A stretch of DNA of 64,000 nt from Thielaviopsis euricoi (taxonomy: Eukaryota; Ascomycota; Sordariomycetes; Microascales; Ceratocystidaceae). Below are positions 1 through 10,555 of this stretch, piece after piece. Position 1 is the first letter of the stretch. Each line of letters opens with the position of its first letter. Location of the stretch: the NCBI GenBank assembly GCA_001599615.1, contig BCHJ01000002.1:124001-188000 (forward strand), in the 5' to 3' direction. The translations under genes were made by a program, and so were the position numbers. The notes beneath the pieces were generated by a model. It worked only from the letters and a program-made list of their open reading frames with translations. It searched no databases and was not told the DNA's origin.

Positions 1-1535
1 TCACCGGGCCCGGCATTACCTGTAGCAGCAAAAAGTCCACAATGTTCATGAGCCGCTGGTACAAAATCGTATCGGCACGTTCAATCCACTCAGCCATCTT
101 GGGCGCAAAGAGAAGCCGCTGAACAGGCACCGTCAGTGTGCCCTGGAACGATGAGATTTGTTGGAAAAAGGCCTTTTCCCGGCAGAAGCGCAGGCAGTCA
201 ATCAGCGACGTGCAATGCGCGCGATACAGCGCTTCCAGGGTCGTCAGCGCGTCCTGGTCAGCATTGGCCGGCAGGTACGGAGTCATGTACGGCAACACCA
301 TCGGACCGGTTCCAACGGGCGACGGCACGGGAAAGTTGCGCGAGTAGGTCATTTCAACTCGAGGCGTGCGGCCCGTCAGGTCGACGACGCGCCTGAGGTC
401 TTGGCCGGGCTCGAAGACGACGCGCGTAGCTTCGCCGTGGGACTTTCCACTGCTGCTGATCCCGTCCTTAGAAAGGGCCTCGCTGCCGTGGGATGAGCCG
501 ACCAAGGACGTGGTGGGGTTCACAGCCGTGGATGCGTTGGTGGTTATGGATCCTTCGCGCCTGCGAGTTGAGTTAGTTGCTGAATAAAAGGAGAGAGGGA
601 GAGAGGGAGATAAAAAGAGCTTACTGTTGGTAGCCATCGACAGACGGGCACAGGTTCGAGGCTAACCGACCACTGTCATTATCAAGTTGGTCGGCGTCCT
701 CCTTCAGCGCAAAGTTCACGTAGTGGTACTTAGACTCTCCACGAACACCAAGGCGGCGGGTTCTCAGGCCCGGATAGAGGATTCTAACCAGCTTACCGAA
801 GCTTGCAGGGTTCAACACCGTTATTCCATGCTTAGCACAACGACTGGCATATGAACCATACACTCTTCCCCGGGGTACTGAAGTGCGGCTGCGCTCGCAG
901 AGACGCTCCAGCCACATCATGGCAAAGACCTGTCGCAAACGCTCTGACATCGGGCCCTTGTCGTTGGATTGGAGCATGTTTGCCACGTCCGCCAACGTTC
1001 TGTGGCGGTGTTCCATAAGAAGGCCGCGCATTTCCTGGGAGGAGTTAGTTAGTGAGCTAAGAGATGTAACGAGACAGAGAGTACAAAGGAAAGGAAATAA
1101 AGAGAGCCCTACAGTAGTGTTGCTATTTTCGCATCGGTCATCGTCGGTCGCACCAAACGGCGGGCCGGTAGGCGTACCCAGAGGTGGCGGCGACATTGCC
1201 ATTGCCATGGGCTGGTGCTGATGCTGGTGCTGGTGCTGTAGCATGACGGCATGTTGTGGGTGTAGCGCTTGCTGGTGCATGTGGGCTGCTGGATGATGCT
1301 GTTGTTGCTGGTTATGCTGTACATAGGCCATGTGCTGCGCTTGCGACTGCATCTGGCCAGGCATGGCCATTCCTATTAAGTGGGAAGCATCGGGCGTCGT
1401 CATCTCTGTATCTTGTTGTTGCGGGTGTGTGTGGTGGCCAACCATCTGCGGAGCCATGGAAGCATTGGCCCAAGTGACGGGGACGCCCATAGAGTTCATG
1501 TGCGCCATGCCTTGGTTGGGCTGTTGCTGGGCCAT
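1..1535 (-). CDS. RFX-family transcription factor (Rfx1/Crt1-like), 3' end beyond window
   Basis: Winged-helix RFX regulator; fungal members (Crt1, RfxA) act in DNA-damage response and cell-cycle/morphogenesis control. Exons by splice signals: 1113-1535, 625-1034 and 1-560 (the last open at the window edge). The N-terminal ~100 residues are rich in His, Gln and Met, including an HQHQ run. The RFX DNA-binding domain lies at about residues 180-250 and shows the typical core RVYGSY...SFGKLVR...RRLGVRGESKYHY. The last exon carries the post-DBD segment conserved in fungal RFX1 (FFQQISSFQGTLTVPVQ, then a Trp/Tyr-rich helix). Intron 1 (1035-1112) is 78 nt with no in-frame stop, so its retention would keep the frame. 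A GTAATG donor-like site near the left edge may start another intron. Start chosen as the first ATG in frame; any upstream non-coding exon cannot be excluded. Confidence 0.9.
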
Positions 1536-2100
1536 TGCAACTATTTATGGCGTAGATGATGCGTATATTGCTATATCAATATATGGGTATATGTATATGA
1601 AGATTGTATAGCAGTATGGAAGCGGTGGATGGTTGCGATTCGTGACGGGTTTGGATTGCGATATTGGTGTCGAGATGAGGCGTCGAAGATATATGAAGAG
1701 ATTTAAAAGGTCAAGAATGGACGACAAAACGCATATAAAGAAATATCGATGCCTGTTTTTGTAGAAAGTAAATTTTCGGCTAAGCGCGCGGAGCAAGCGC
1801 GTTAGCTTGGTCGGCGTCGGAAGTCGGGTGGAAATGGAAGTGGAACGCGGCAACGGCAAAATAGAGCGAAGCAGGCGGCGACAGACAACTGGGAGTGGAG
1901 CGGAGTGGTTAGATAAACAAGGTAAAAGAAATGCGACTTTCTGTGTGTGTGTGTGTCTAGGCGCGGTTAGATAGTGATGCGGTCGCGAAACAAAAATGTA
2001 GTGTTGATGAATAAAATCATGGGAAATATATATAGTAATATCAAGAAACTTACGCGGTGGAGTGCTGCTTGTTTGGTCCAAAACAGAATCGCAAAGTCAA

Positions 2101-2200
2101 TGTGAGGGCCAAGCAAGGTTCAGGTCCAGGTTTAGGTCCAAGTCCAGGTCCAGGTTTAGGTCAGGTCAGTCCAGGTCAGTCCAGGTCAGTCCAGGTCAGG
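2101..2200. repeat. GGTCCA / AGGTCAGTCC short tandem repeats
   Basis: An imperfect GGTCCAGGT/TTAGGTC array runs into a cleaner 10-bp unit, AGGTCAGTCC, repeated about three times (2163-2197). It is followed at 2288-2306 by CAGCA pentamers. It lies in non-coding DNA between the RFX and YOP1 promoters. Confidence 0.7.
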
Positions 2201-2780
2201 TCTATTCCTATTGCTAAACCAAACCTATGCCTTTGCTGCTGCAGGTGCAAATGCAGCCTGGATACAGTGGAGTTCAGAACTTCAGGTCAGCACAGCACAG
2301 CACAGCTTAGTGAGTGCAGCTCGGTAGGAAGTTATCTGTAAAACAAGACTGTGGAGTGGTGGATGTTGTTGTTGCCCGTGACAACAGTGTATAAAATAAA
2401 TGGCAGTCCAGTCCGTCCAACTTGCAGGCTGCAGATGGCCAGCCATGTAACAAGACGAGAAAAAGATTGGATTGAGCGGCGACCGAGAAGGGTGGAAGAT
2501 CAGCGCTGTATAGAGCGCCTGAAGAGACGAAACGAATCGTAGATGACGGCGTAGCCCGTTTTATCTCGTTGCGACGCCACGGAATATTTGAGTAGATGAA
2601 CAGTGAAAGAAGAAGGGAGAAAGAAAAAGTAAAAAGAGAAACAAAAAAAGCCGGATGATGAAAAGAGAATTAAAGTTTGGAAAATCTCAGGCTCGGTTGC
2701 CAGAACCGTACAGGGTCTACTTATTAGCATTAGCACATTACCACTGTAATGTAGGTGTACTTGTAGTGTTTAGCGCAGGC

Positions 2781-2930
2781 AGGCAGTCGGTACGGTACTT
2801 TAAGTACCAGCGCCAGTACCAGTTACGTTACTGACTGGTACCGTACCACAAGCCGAGAAAGAAACACTGCTAAGTAAGTACGGCCGGTACGACTCGTACT
2901 TGGTTCGTACGTTTGTACTTGGTGAATCGA
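2781..2930. repeat. GTAC-rich palindrome cluster
   Basis: GTAC occurs many times in about 150 bp. The 10-mer GGTACGGTAC at 2789-2798 is the exact reverse complement of GTACCGTACC at 2838-2847, giving an inverted repeat with a 39-nt loop that itself contains AGTACCAG/CAGTACC units. No coding potential. It could be a protein-binding array or a relic of sequence drift; function is unknown. Confidence 0.55.
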
Positions 2931-4851
2931 CGCCAACGAACGAATTGGCCGGCTGTGCTAATTTTCCACGTTCTGTTCAAAGTTAAGTTGGCGGAAGAGT
3001 AAGTCAGTCTCAAGTCGGATAAAGGGCGAAGCTGCTGTGTGAGGCAGCAGAAGTGACTTTAAGTAAACCGCAATTGGATAAGAAAAAAAATTGAAAAAAG
3101 CATATATTTAAATGGAATACAACGCACAAGTTTAGTTTGGCGTGACAAGAGGCGGCAAAAATAGTGAAAATAAAAAAAGTTAGTAGGGTGGCAAAAACAA
3201 GATGGAAAATGCTAAAAAAAAAAAGGTGCTAGACGGCACATGCGATGTGCTATATTGCAACCACTGCAAGCACTTTGTCGCTTTACAGAGCGAGCGAGCC
3301 AATTCGTACTTGTACCTGCTTAGAAGGCACTACCAAACAGCGATTTTGACTGCATCATCAACTACGTCAGAAAAGGCGCCCCCATTGTTTACTTTTTGTC
3401 TATTTTACCTACGCTGCTGTCTATTTTGCAACACCATCTGTAAACAACCAAATTCACTCTGCCCTGCCCCACTTTTGGCATTCCGCTTTGTGTAGCCAAT
3501 CCAATACAATGAATAGAATTACCATGTAGAAGACTCAACTCAGCCCAGCTCAGCCAAGACAGAGACAGAACATATTTGCTTGGGCGTTATTAGAAACAGC
3601 GGGAATAGTTGCGTTTGTGTATCAAGTCTGCAAACTACTGAAGTGCGTGTCTGGCTTTCCCCGTACACTCCACGATGTGCAGTCAACCATGTGTCACGTG
3701 CCATAGTATACCCCCCCGCTCTAGTAACCCTATTGCAACGTTGTCTGGAATTTACATGTATGCATGACTTGAGAATATTATTCTCGAGTTGAGCTGCATG
3801 TGTCAGTATTCTCGGTTGTTTCCTACGCCGATTCCCATGACACTGCAGGTAGAAAAGTGCCATGTGTACTTCTCGTTCACCAGCGCTGGATGTTGACGAT
3901 AGTTCTGGTTTGTACTAGCACCGGCACTAGTACTTGAGTGCGCAAAGCTGTGCTCGAAGCTACGGGGCCGCTGCTTCCTGCGTCGTAATCCCCGCATTCA
4001 TTTTTTTTTCTCTTTTCTTTTTTTCCGGCTCCCTCCCCTCATTCAGCGTCTTGAATGCGCCATTTGCCATGCTTGGTGAGTCCTATTGTTTGCCTTGCCA
4101 CCGGCCTGTTTGCTTGCGTGCTTGCTTGCTTGCTTGTTACTCTTGTCCTGTGTCTTTAGGGCGCTTCCGTAACATTCCATCTTAAAGGGTAGAGCCAAAG
4201 GTAAATCAATAAGAAAAATAAAAATAAAAATAAAAATAAATAAAACACGGCTCGGCCTGCCGGCGAATCAAATCCCAGCGCTCAAAGACTGACCTGACCT
4301 GACCCAAGAGCAAAGCCCAGCGTCACCAGTCCCCACTTTTAGTGCGTTGCGTCCCGGTTTTTTTCTCCGTTTTTGCCATTCTGGCGCTGCTTTTGCTCTG
4401 CTATTCCCTGTTCTGCTGGTGCTTTACTGCTCTAAACTACATGCATGTACCGCCAGCACATGTGTCTGTCTGTCTGTTGTTCTTCAGTAAAGCTTATCCT
4501 GTCCACTGTAGCGTACAATAACTGCATGCGTGTGTGTGCGTGCGTATAAGCGCTGACTTGCTGGTTCCCCAGCTTTGCCGTAGCTCCGTTTAAGCAAGTC
4601 TGTCCTTCTCCGCTGCTGTTACTGCTGCTGCTGCTAATACTTGCTGTACTCCTGTTTCTGTTTCTGCTTTGCTTCTGCTACCGCTGCTTAATGCTGTAGC
4701 TGTACATTTCTTATCGGTTACCAGTTAGCATTTTCTTTTTCTTCGCCCTATATATTTTTATTTCTTCCTCTTTTTTTTTTTTGTTTCCCCCTCCCACACC
4801 AAACCAACTCGTCAGAAAAAAAAAAGACATTACGCACACGATCACCAAACA

Positions 4852-5776
4852 ATGTCTGCTCCTCAGGACCGCGTTACGGCCATTGTCGCCACCATTGACA
4901 AGGAGGTTTGTTTTTTTTTTCTGTCTTCTTTTCTTTTCTCTTGCTTGTTTTCTTGTCGTCAACTGCCGCAGTTTGTGATGCGCTGTCAAAAAAGAAGAAA
5001 AAAAAAAGTCGACAAAATGCTAACATCCTCTTCTCTATACAGCTCGCCAAGTACCCCGCCATCGTCAACATCGAGAAGGCTACGGGCGTTCCCAAGGCCT
5101 ACGGCGCCATCGGAGCTGTGTCGCTGTACCTGTTCCTGATTCTGTTCAACCTCGGTGGCCAGCTGCTGACCAACCTGGCCGGCTTCGTTGTGCCCACTTA
5201 CTACTCTCTGGACGCTCTGTTCTCGTCCACCACTGATGATGACCGCCAGTGGCTCACTGTACGTCACACTTCTCTCTCTCTCTCTCTCTCTCTATTGAAA
5301 TCGTTTTGTGCTATAAACTAACGCTGTGATTGTGTCTGTAGTACTGGGTTGTCTTCTCCTCCTTCACGTACGTTTTACTACCCGTTCCCCGTCCCGCTGT
5401 GCCGTGCCTTGTCGAGCCGCCGCTTGTGGCACAAGAAGCGTGCGTGGTGCTACTGGTGCGATCTGCTGCTAACGCTGTGTCTTGTTTAGTGTGATGGAGA
5501 GCTTCATCCAGGTTGTTTACTGGTTCCCCTTCTACTTCCTGTTCAAGTTTGTCTTCCTGCTGTGGCTGTCGCTGCCCATCTTCCGGTATGTTGTGCAATC
5601 CTCATTCCCCTACGCAAAATTATGCGACACGTTTGTGCTAACCTTGGCCAAATTACAGCGGCGCTGAGCTGATCTTCAACTCGTTCATGGCCCCCATGCT
5701 GTCGCGCTACTTCCGCCACGGCTCGACCGCTTCCAACCTCCGCTCCAAGGTCGAGGGTCTGGCCAAGTCGGACTAA
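4852..5776 (+). CDS. YOP1: Yop1/DP1/HVA22-family ER membrane-shaping protein
   Basis: Reticulon-like protein that tubulates the endoplasmic reticulum and partners with reticulons and Rab (Ypt) proteins. Five exons: 4852-4905, 5043-5258, 5342-5367, 5490-5585, 5659-5776, giving 169 residues, close to the usual ~170-180. The TB2/DP1/HVA22 domain is clear: two long hydrophobic hairpins (VSLYLFLILFN... and ...FPFYFLFKFVFLLWLSLP) separated by the YWVVFSSFTVMESF signature, then the PMLSRYFR tail. Exon 3 is only 26 nt. Intron 2 contains a CT dinucleotide run (about 5270-5294). Introns have GTTTGT/GTACGT/GTATGT donors and YAG acceptors. The encoded order matches the family end to end, so the call is firm. 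Confidence 0.95.
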
Positions 5777-6808
5777 ATATCACAATCCGTCCGTCCGCCC
5801 GCCAGCACACCGCACACTGCAGTCTTGTCTCAATCGCCTGCTCGACGGCCATGAGTCCCGAAAGCAAAAAGAAAAGAAGCAGCCACCTAGCCCGAGATTG
5901 AGTCTTGGGTCAGAGTCTGGACGGGACTGCGGTCGCGATGGTGCTGGTACATTCTTCCCAAAACGCAGCGTCAACACAGCAATGCGACAAAACGCTTGTT
6001 CTCTGGTGGCGCTGCTCTTCTCTTCCAGTTGTGGTGTGGCCAGCTGAAGTCTAGTTTTGCGACTCTAGAAGTGCAGAGCTTGGAACGATTAGATGGTCTA
6101 CTGCTCACGATCTCCTTTGTATCATGTGCTGTCATTTTTTCTAACATATAAGTTTTTTTTTCTTTTTGCAATTTGCGAACAAGATTTTTCGAAATCGAAT
6201 AGGAGAGGGAGATTGTTGAATTATCAGCTAGCTACTTACTTCATGATATAAAAAAAAGAATGAATGACTTCTTATTATGAAAAGAGACTGTCACGTGCTT
6301 GCTAGAAGGAGATGAAAGTGACTTGTCGTCATTCATGGTGTACTGATAGATTAACGGTAACTTAGCAGATGAGATGGTGCAGTGCAGTGGGTGGAGGGTG
6401 CTATTTTTAGGTGAGCAGCTCTTTCGCAATAGCTAGCAGTAGCAGTAGCAGTCGGCCTTCTGGGGCCGAAAGTTACTTGTTTAGTTTCCGGTTTGGTTTG
6501 TTTCTTTCCAGTTGTTTTTACAGCACCTGCACTGCACGTCTGTACAATGTATCTGTGCGTGTTTGGCGGTGGATTTAGTGGGCTTGCGGTGTCGAAACCC
6601 CCCTAACCTGGTCGGTCGGATCGGGTTTTCCGATTTTCGACTTTGATGTTTCCAATGAGTTTCTTGACGGCGAGGATCTGCAGGTTGTGCAGGCTTGGGG
6701 AGACAAATTGATTCTTTTTTCTTTCTTCTTTTCATTCATTCATTCATTCTTTCTATCTTTACATTTTTTTCCCTTCCTTATCTCTGTTTTCTTTCGATAT
6801 TTCCGCCT

Positions 6809-6857
<49 letters not shown>

Positions 6858-6957
6858 NNNNNNNNNNNNNNNNNNNNNNNNNNNNNNNNNNNNNNNNNNN
6901 NNNNNNNNNNNNNNNNNNNNNNNNNNNNNNNNNNNNNNNNNNNNNNNNNNNNNNNNN

Positions 6958-7055
<98 letters not shown>

Positions 7056-7196
7056 TTAAGCGCTTGATTTTACTGCTCTCAAATTGCCTACCGCCTGAGT
7101 TATGGCAAATTCAGCGGCTCGATAGCCCTCAGCCCCCACTATAACCACATCCAGCTAACACGCCAGCCCGCCCGCCCGCACGCTCTCCCGCCCGCA
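5777..7196. other. Intergenic region YOP1-MID1, with poly-T and assembly gap
   Basis: No credible gene. The first ~400 bp is probably the YOP1 3' UTR and terminator. CAGTAG repeats lie near 6430-6455. A long poly-T tract containing a 100-N gap occupies 6810-7052. The last 40 bp before the MID1 start is a C-rich CCCG-like tract (about 7161-7194). Confidence 0.6.
6810..7052. repeat. Poly-T homopolymer interrupted by a 100-base N gap
   Basis: T runs at 6810-6857 and 6958-7052 flank exactly 100 Ns (6858-6957). The round number marks a scaffold gap of unknown true length, so local distances to MID1 are not reliable. Confidence 0.95.
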
Positions 7197-9143
7197 ATGC
7201 TGTTCCGCCGCCTTATTCTCAGCGCCGCGGCAGCGCTTCCCAGCCGTGTCTTTGCCGACAACTCACATTCAGCCGAAGACGCTGCCGCCCTGCAGTATGA
7301 AGCTGATTTCTTCGGGCTCGACCGCAGCATTGTCGGCCGTGCCGACAGCTCTGCAAAAGTGCTCCCGGACAATGTCCCGCAGCGCATCATGATTGACGCC
7401 AATGACACGGTGGCGCTCATGTTCGAAGTCGGATCGTCGTCGAGCACCAGCAGTACGACTACGTCGGCGGCTAGTACGAAAGCGACAAAACGCGCGAATG
7501 AAGACGATGACGAATACGATGACGACGACGATGAATACCACGAACTCTGGAGCCCCGATGGTCTGCTCAGACGCGCCACAAAGTCCATCTACATCACTGC
7601 CAACACGTGCCAGCAGCCGTCGCCGCAAAACGAAAATGTCACGACAGGCGCGCCGCAGCTGACACTGTACGTGTCGACGTCGGCCGACAACACGTCGCCG
7701 GGGCCCGACAGCACCAACAACACCGAGACGATTCCGTTCACGCAGGGCGCCGTCATGTACGAGACGCTGGCCACGGGGTCCGTGTACTTTTCCATTGCCG
7801 CCGCCACCAACCTGACCAACCACACGGGCAACTGGCAGTTTGAGGTGGCGGCCAGCACGCAGGGCTACTACCACCGGTACGTGGCCGGCGAGCAGCGGCT
7901 GTACTGGGTCGACAGCGATGCCACGGCCGGGCTGCTGACCACGGGCAATCTGACGACGCAGGACAACAGCTCGCTGATCCACGAAATCATGACGGGCGAG
8001 CCGCCGTATGCGTTTTTTGCGTCGGCCGACACGACTACGGCGCTGGACGGCATCCGCTTCTCGTACTGTGGCCTGCAGAACTATGCGACGGTGGCGTCCA
8101 TCCGCAACAATGTCTCGACGAATGCCGTGCGCATTGACATGACAACCCGCAGTGGCGGTTACCCCAAGCAGCAGTTTTACGTGGGAAATCTGACGGCCCG
8201 CACGCACTACTACGGCATCCCCGTGCAACTGCACTCCATAATCGGTGACTCGACGCAGGAGTTTGCAGATGCTACGTCGCGTCGCAGTAAGCGGAGCAGC
8301 AAGTCGAGCAAGGGCGGCGAGGCTGATGCCGCCGGGAACTACCCCGTGGGTGGCGGCGGCATTGTGTATGCGGGGACGGAGTTTGATACCAAAGAGGGTA
8401 AGTTTGACGATTGTCTGCCCCTCCATTTATATCAGCACCATGCTAATTCTACAGGATCTACATGCCGCATTGTCACCAACCTCGATTTTTGCAACGACAC
8501 CGAGTACGCCGTGCCGTCCAACGACCTAAAGTTCAACATTACACAGCTGGCCAATTTCTACGACTCGTACGCGCAGGCCAAGTACACTGTGTTTGAAAAG
8601 GCGCTCGCACAGAGCGCTTGCGACGCACACCCGGCGGGACAATTTTCGCTGGCGCGCACATGCGACGACTGCCGCCAGGCATACAAGCAGTGGCTATGCT
8701 CGGTGGTGATTCCGCGATGCGAAGACTACGACAGCACGAACCTGGACGCGCACGTGCGCAACGCCAACATGTCGTTTCCCAACGGCACGCAGCTGCCGCC
8801 AGAGATAGTGGCGAACCTGACGCAGCGCACGCGCGCGCCCGCGTTCTTGTTCTCGCGCAATGAGGAAGTCAATAACGTCGTGCAGCCCGGCCCGTACCGT
8901 GAGATCCTGCCGTGCGATGACTTGTGCTATGATATCGTGCAGAGCTGTCCGTCGGCCCTCGGCTTCACGTGTCCGCTGCGCGGCACGCCGCAGTACGAGA
9001 GTAGCTATGCTCAGAAGAATAGCAGCAAGACGCTGGCGTGTAACTTTCCAGGTGCGCTGCACCAGGCGTCGGTGGGAGTGAGATGGGGGGCGATGGGCGG
9101 ACGGGTGGGGGTGATGGTGGTGGTGATGATGATGTTGGTGTAG
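7197..9143 (+). CDS. MID1: Mid1-type stretch-activated calcium channel subunit
   Basis: Regulatory subunit of the plasma-membrane high-affinity Ca2+ channel, partner of Cch1. The N-terminus is a signal peptide (LFRRLILSAAAALPSRVFA). A luminal/extracellular region follows with many N-glycosylation sequons and an Asp/Glu-rich insert near residues 100-115. The C-terminal third holds the cysteine-rich Mid1 modules (CRIVTNLDFCNDTEYAVP, ARTCDDCRQAYKQWLCSVVIPRC, ILPCDDLCYDIVQSCPSALGFTCP). I place one intron at 8398-8454 (GTAAGT, GCTAAT branch, ACAG); it is 57 nt, stop-free and in frame. Splicing joins TKEG to STCRIV and gives 629 residues, within the family range. The extreme C-terminus is a short hydrophobic tail (VGVMVVVMMMLV) that could be a GPI-type or membrane segment. 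Confidence 0.93.
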   Translation: MLFRRLILSAAAALPSRVFADNSHSAEDAAALQYEADFFGLDRSIVGRADSSAKVLPDNVPQRIMIDANDTVALMFEVGSSSSTSSTTTSAASTKATKRANEDDDEYDDDDDEYHELWSPDGLLRRATKSIYITANTCQQPSPQNENVTTGAPQLTLYVSTSADNTSPGPDSTNNTETIPFTQGAVMYETLATGSVYFSIAAATNLTNHTGNWQFEVAASTQGYYHRYVAGEQRLYWVDSDATAGLLTTGNLTTQDNSSLIHEIMTGEPPYAFFASADTTTALDGIRFSYCGLQNYATVASIRNNVSTNAVRIDMTTRSGGYPKQQFYVGNLTARTHYYGIPVQLHSIIGDSTQEFADATSRRSKRSSKSSKGGEADAAGNYPVGGGGIVYAGTEFDTKEGKFDDCLPLHLYQHHANSTGSTCRIVTNLDFCNDTEYAVPSNDLKFNITQLANFYDSYAQAKYTVFEKALAQSACDAHPAGQFSLARTCDDCRQAYKQWLCSVVIPRCEDYDSTNLDAHVRNANMSFPNGTQLPPEIVANLTQRTRAPAFLFSRNEEVNNVVQPGPYREILPCDDLCYDIVQSCPSALGFTCPLRGTPQYESSYAQKNSSKTLACNFPGALHQASVGVRWGAMGGRVGVMVVVMMMLV

Positions 9144-9725
9144 CGTTTTGTAGTTGATTCAGTTTTTTTTTTTTAGTTTTTGTTTTAATCGTCTTTCTTG
9201 TCTACTCTTGGTCTACTCTTGAGTCTCAATCAGTGTACTCTTCCATGAAGTGTTTGGTCAAACTGAGGTCCATTTAGATCCCTGTCTGCCACCTAACCCT
9301 AAGTTTGTTTTATCTTATCGCACGTGACCCGCGATCTTCCGGTTTTTTTTGTGACGTGAGCTTTTTGAGCTGTTGAGAACGAGCACGGCTTTGCTCGGCA
9401 AGCGCCCAATCAGGCCGGTCGGCACGACGACGATTATTGGAAGAAGAACCCCCGAACAGAAAGAAGTCTGTGTACTTTTAATTGAAGAGATCACCGACAC
9501 TTTTATTGGCAATTGTTGATCAACGTTGGTATTTGGACTCCAGGTAAGGAATTTTTTTTTCTGCCCCTCCATTAAATCTCTATCAATCTGCATCAATTTA
9601 TATGTCTTCCCATCAGCTCGGCTAATCAAAGAACCACCAGATTCTTCCTTCGACGGCTTGATTTGTGTTATTCGATTTCTCACAAACAAAAACCCCACTC
9701 CCACACATCCCGACGACGACGACCA
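9144..9725. other. Intergenic region MID1-mS41
   Basis: MID1 3' flank followed by the mS41 promoter. T-rich tracts occur at about 9161-9185 and 9343-9350. A sequence like a 5'-UTR intron (GGTAAGGAATTTTT near 9541, with a later YAG near 9618) may exist but changes no coding sequence. Nothing else is supported. Confidence 0.5.
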
Positions 9726-10430
9726 ATGGCATCCTTCCGTCTCCCGCGGCTATTCACCACGGCCTCGGCCCGGGCATCAGCGGGCCTGACGCTGGCGCGC
9801 ATGCCGGCAGCAGTTTCCGTGCGGCACCTGCACCCATCGAAGACGCACACGCCACGGGCGATTCCGGCGCCGATCCCGCTGATTCCCGATGTGACGACGT
9901 TTCTGCGCGTGATTGGACGCGACCTGGTGCAGTACGCGGACAAGTTCCCGTCGTGGGAGGCCCTGTTCACGCTGTCGTCGGAGCAGCTGCGCGAGCTGGG
10001 CGTCGAGCCCGCGCGCTCGCGCAAGTATCTCCTGAAGTGGCTGCAGCGCTACCGCAACGGGCTGCTGGGGCCCGGCGGCGACTTCAAGTATGTGCAGGAC
10101 GGCAAGGCCACGCTGGTGGTCGACCACGATCTGGCGACGGATGTCAAGAAGGTGGTTAATGTGCCGTATGGCAAGACGGTGGAGGAGGTTACGGCGGAGG
10201 AAAAGGCGCGCGTGCGCGGCTACTCGGTCAAGGGCGCGCGCACGATTTCCGGGGCGTATGCGCTGCCGACAGGCCGGGCTACGGCTACAGTCTCGGTGCA
10301 GGACCGCATGTGGGAGTTCCGCCAGGGCCAGAAGGTGGATGGTGGTGAGCGGCGCAAGACGGAGATTCGCTTCAAGAAGCGCATTGCGGAGCGGAAAGCG
10401 CGTCGTGAGGCGGAAGACGGTGCGCGGTAG
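9726..10430 (+). CDS. FYV4: Mitochondrial small ribosomal subunit protein mS41 (IGR-motif protein, Fyv4-like)
   Basis: Structural protein of the mitochondrial ribosome small subunit. Single exon, 234 residues. The N-terminus is basic, rich in Ala, Ser and Arg and lacks acids, as expected for a mitochondrial presequence. The IGR domain spans about residues 55-110 (PDVTTFLRVIGRDLVQYADKF, then SWEALFTLSSEQLRELGV), with the name-giving Ile-Gly-Arg at 63-65. The C-terminus is basic (RFKKRIAERKARREAE). The frame is open 63 nt upstream of this ATG, but the chosen Met begins the presequence-like segment and has a good context (ACCAATGG). Confidence 0.88.
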   Translation: MASFRLPRLFTTASARASAGLTLARMPAAVSVRHLHPSKTHTPRAIPAPIPLIPDVTTFLRVIGRDLVQYADKFPSWEALFTLSSEQLRELGVEPARSRKYLLKWLQRYRNGLLGPGGDFKYVQDGKATLVVDHDLATDVKKVVNVPYGKTVEEVTAEEKARVRGYSVKGARTISGAYALPTGRATATVSVQDRMWEFRQGQKVDGGERRKTEIRFKKRIAERKARREAEDGAR

Positions 10431-10469
10431 AGGGCTTGCTTGGTTTGATTGACTTGTCTGGGCTTGATT

Positions 10470-10555
10470 GGGTTGGCTTGGCTTGGCTGGCTTGGCTTGG
10501 TTGGCTTGGCTTGACTTGGGTCAGCCTGGACTGGGCTGGGCTGGGCTTGGAGTCG
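10470..10555. repeat. GCTTG/CTGGG pentamer-rich tract
   Basis: Repeated GGCTT pentamers with some interruptions (10475-10520) pass into CTGGG units (about 10530-10548), just after the mS41 stop codon. Confidence 0.75.

Larger units (their letters stand above)
1536..4851. other. 3.3-kb intergenic region between divergent RFX and YOP1 genes
   Basis: No ORF here has coding character; those present are short or low-complexity. It should hold both promoters and 5' leaders. Visible structure: 10-bp AGGTCAGTCC tandem repeats near 2160-2200, CAGCA pentamers near 2288-2306, a cluster of GTAC palindromes at 2780-2930, AAAAAT hexamers at about 4213-4240, GACCT pentamers near 4290, and CTG/CTGCTT-type imperfect repeats at 4600-4690. 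A pyrimidine-rich tract ends shortly before the YOP1 start codon, typical of fungal promoters. Confidence 0.6.

Noticed and set aside
1545..2081. 178-codon leftward frame upstream of the RFX gene
   Set aside because: Low-complexity Ser/Thr/Ile/Tyr sequence ending just before the RFX start; more likely 5' leader or promoter.
3202..3495. 97-codon rightward frame with several Cys
   Set aside because: Short, isolated, no homology I recognise, no flanking splice signals; consistent with chance.
7269..8426. 385-codon leftward frame, Arg/Val-rich
   Set aside because: Antisense shadow of MID1 in GC-rich coding sequence; no signal, domain or start context.
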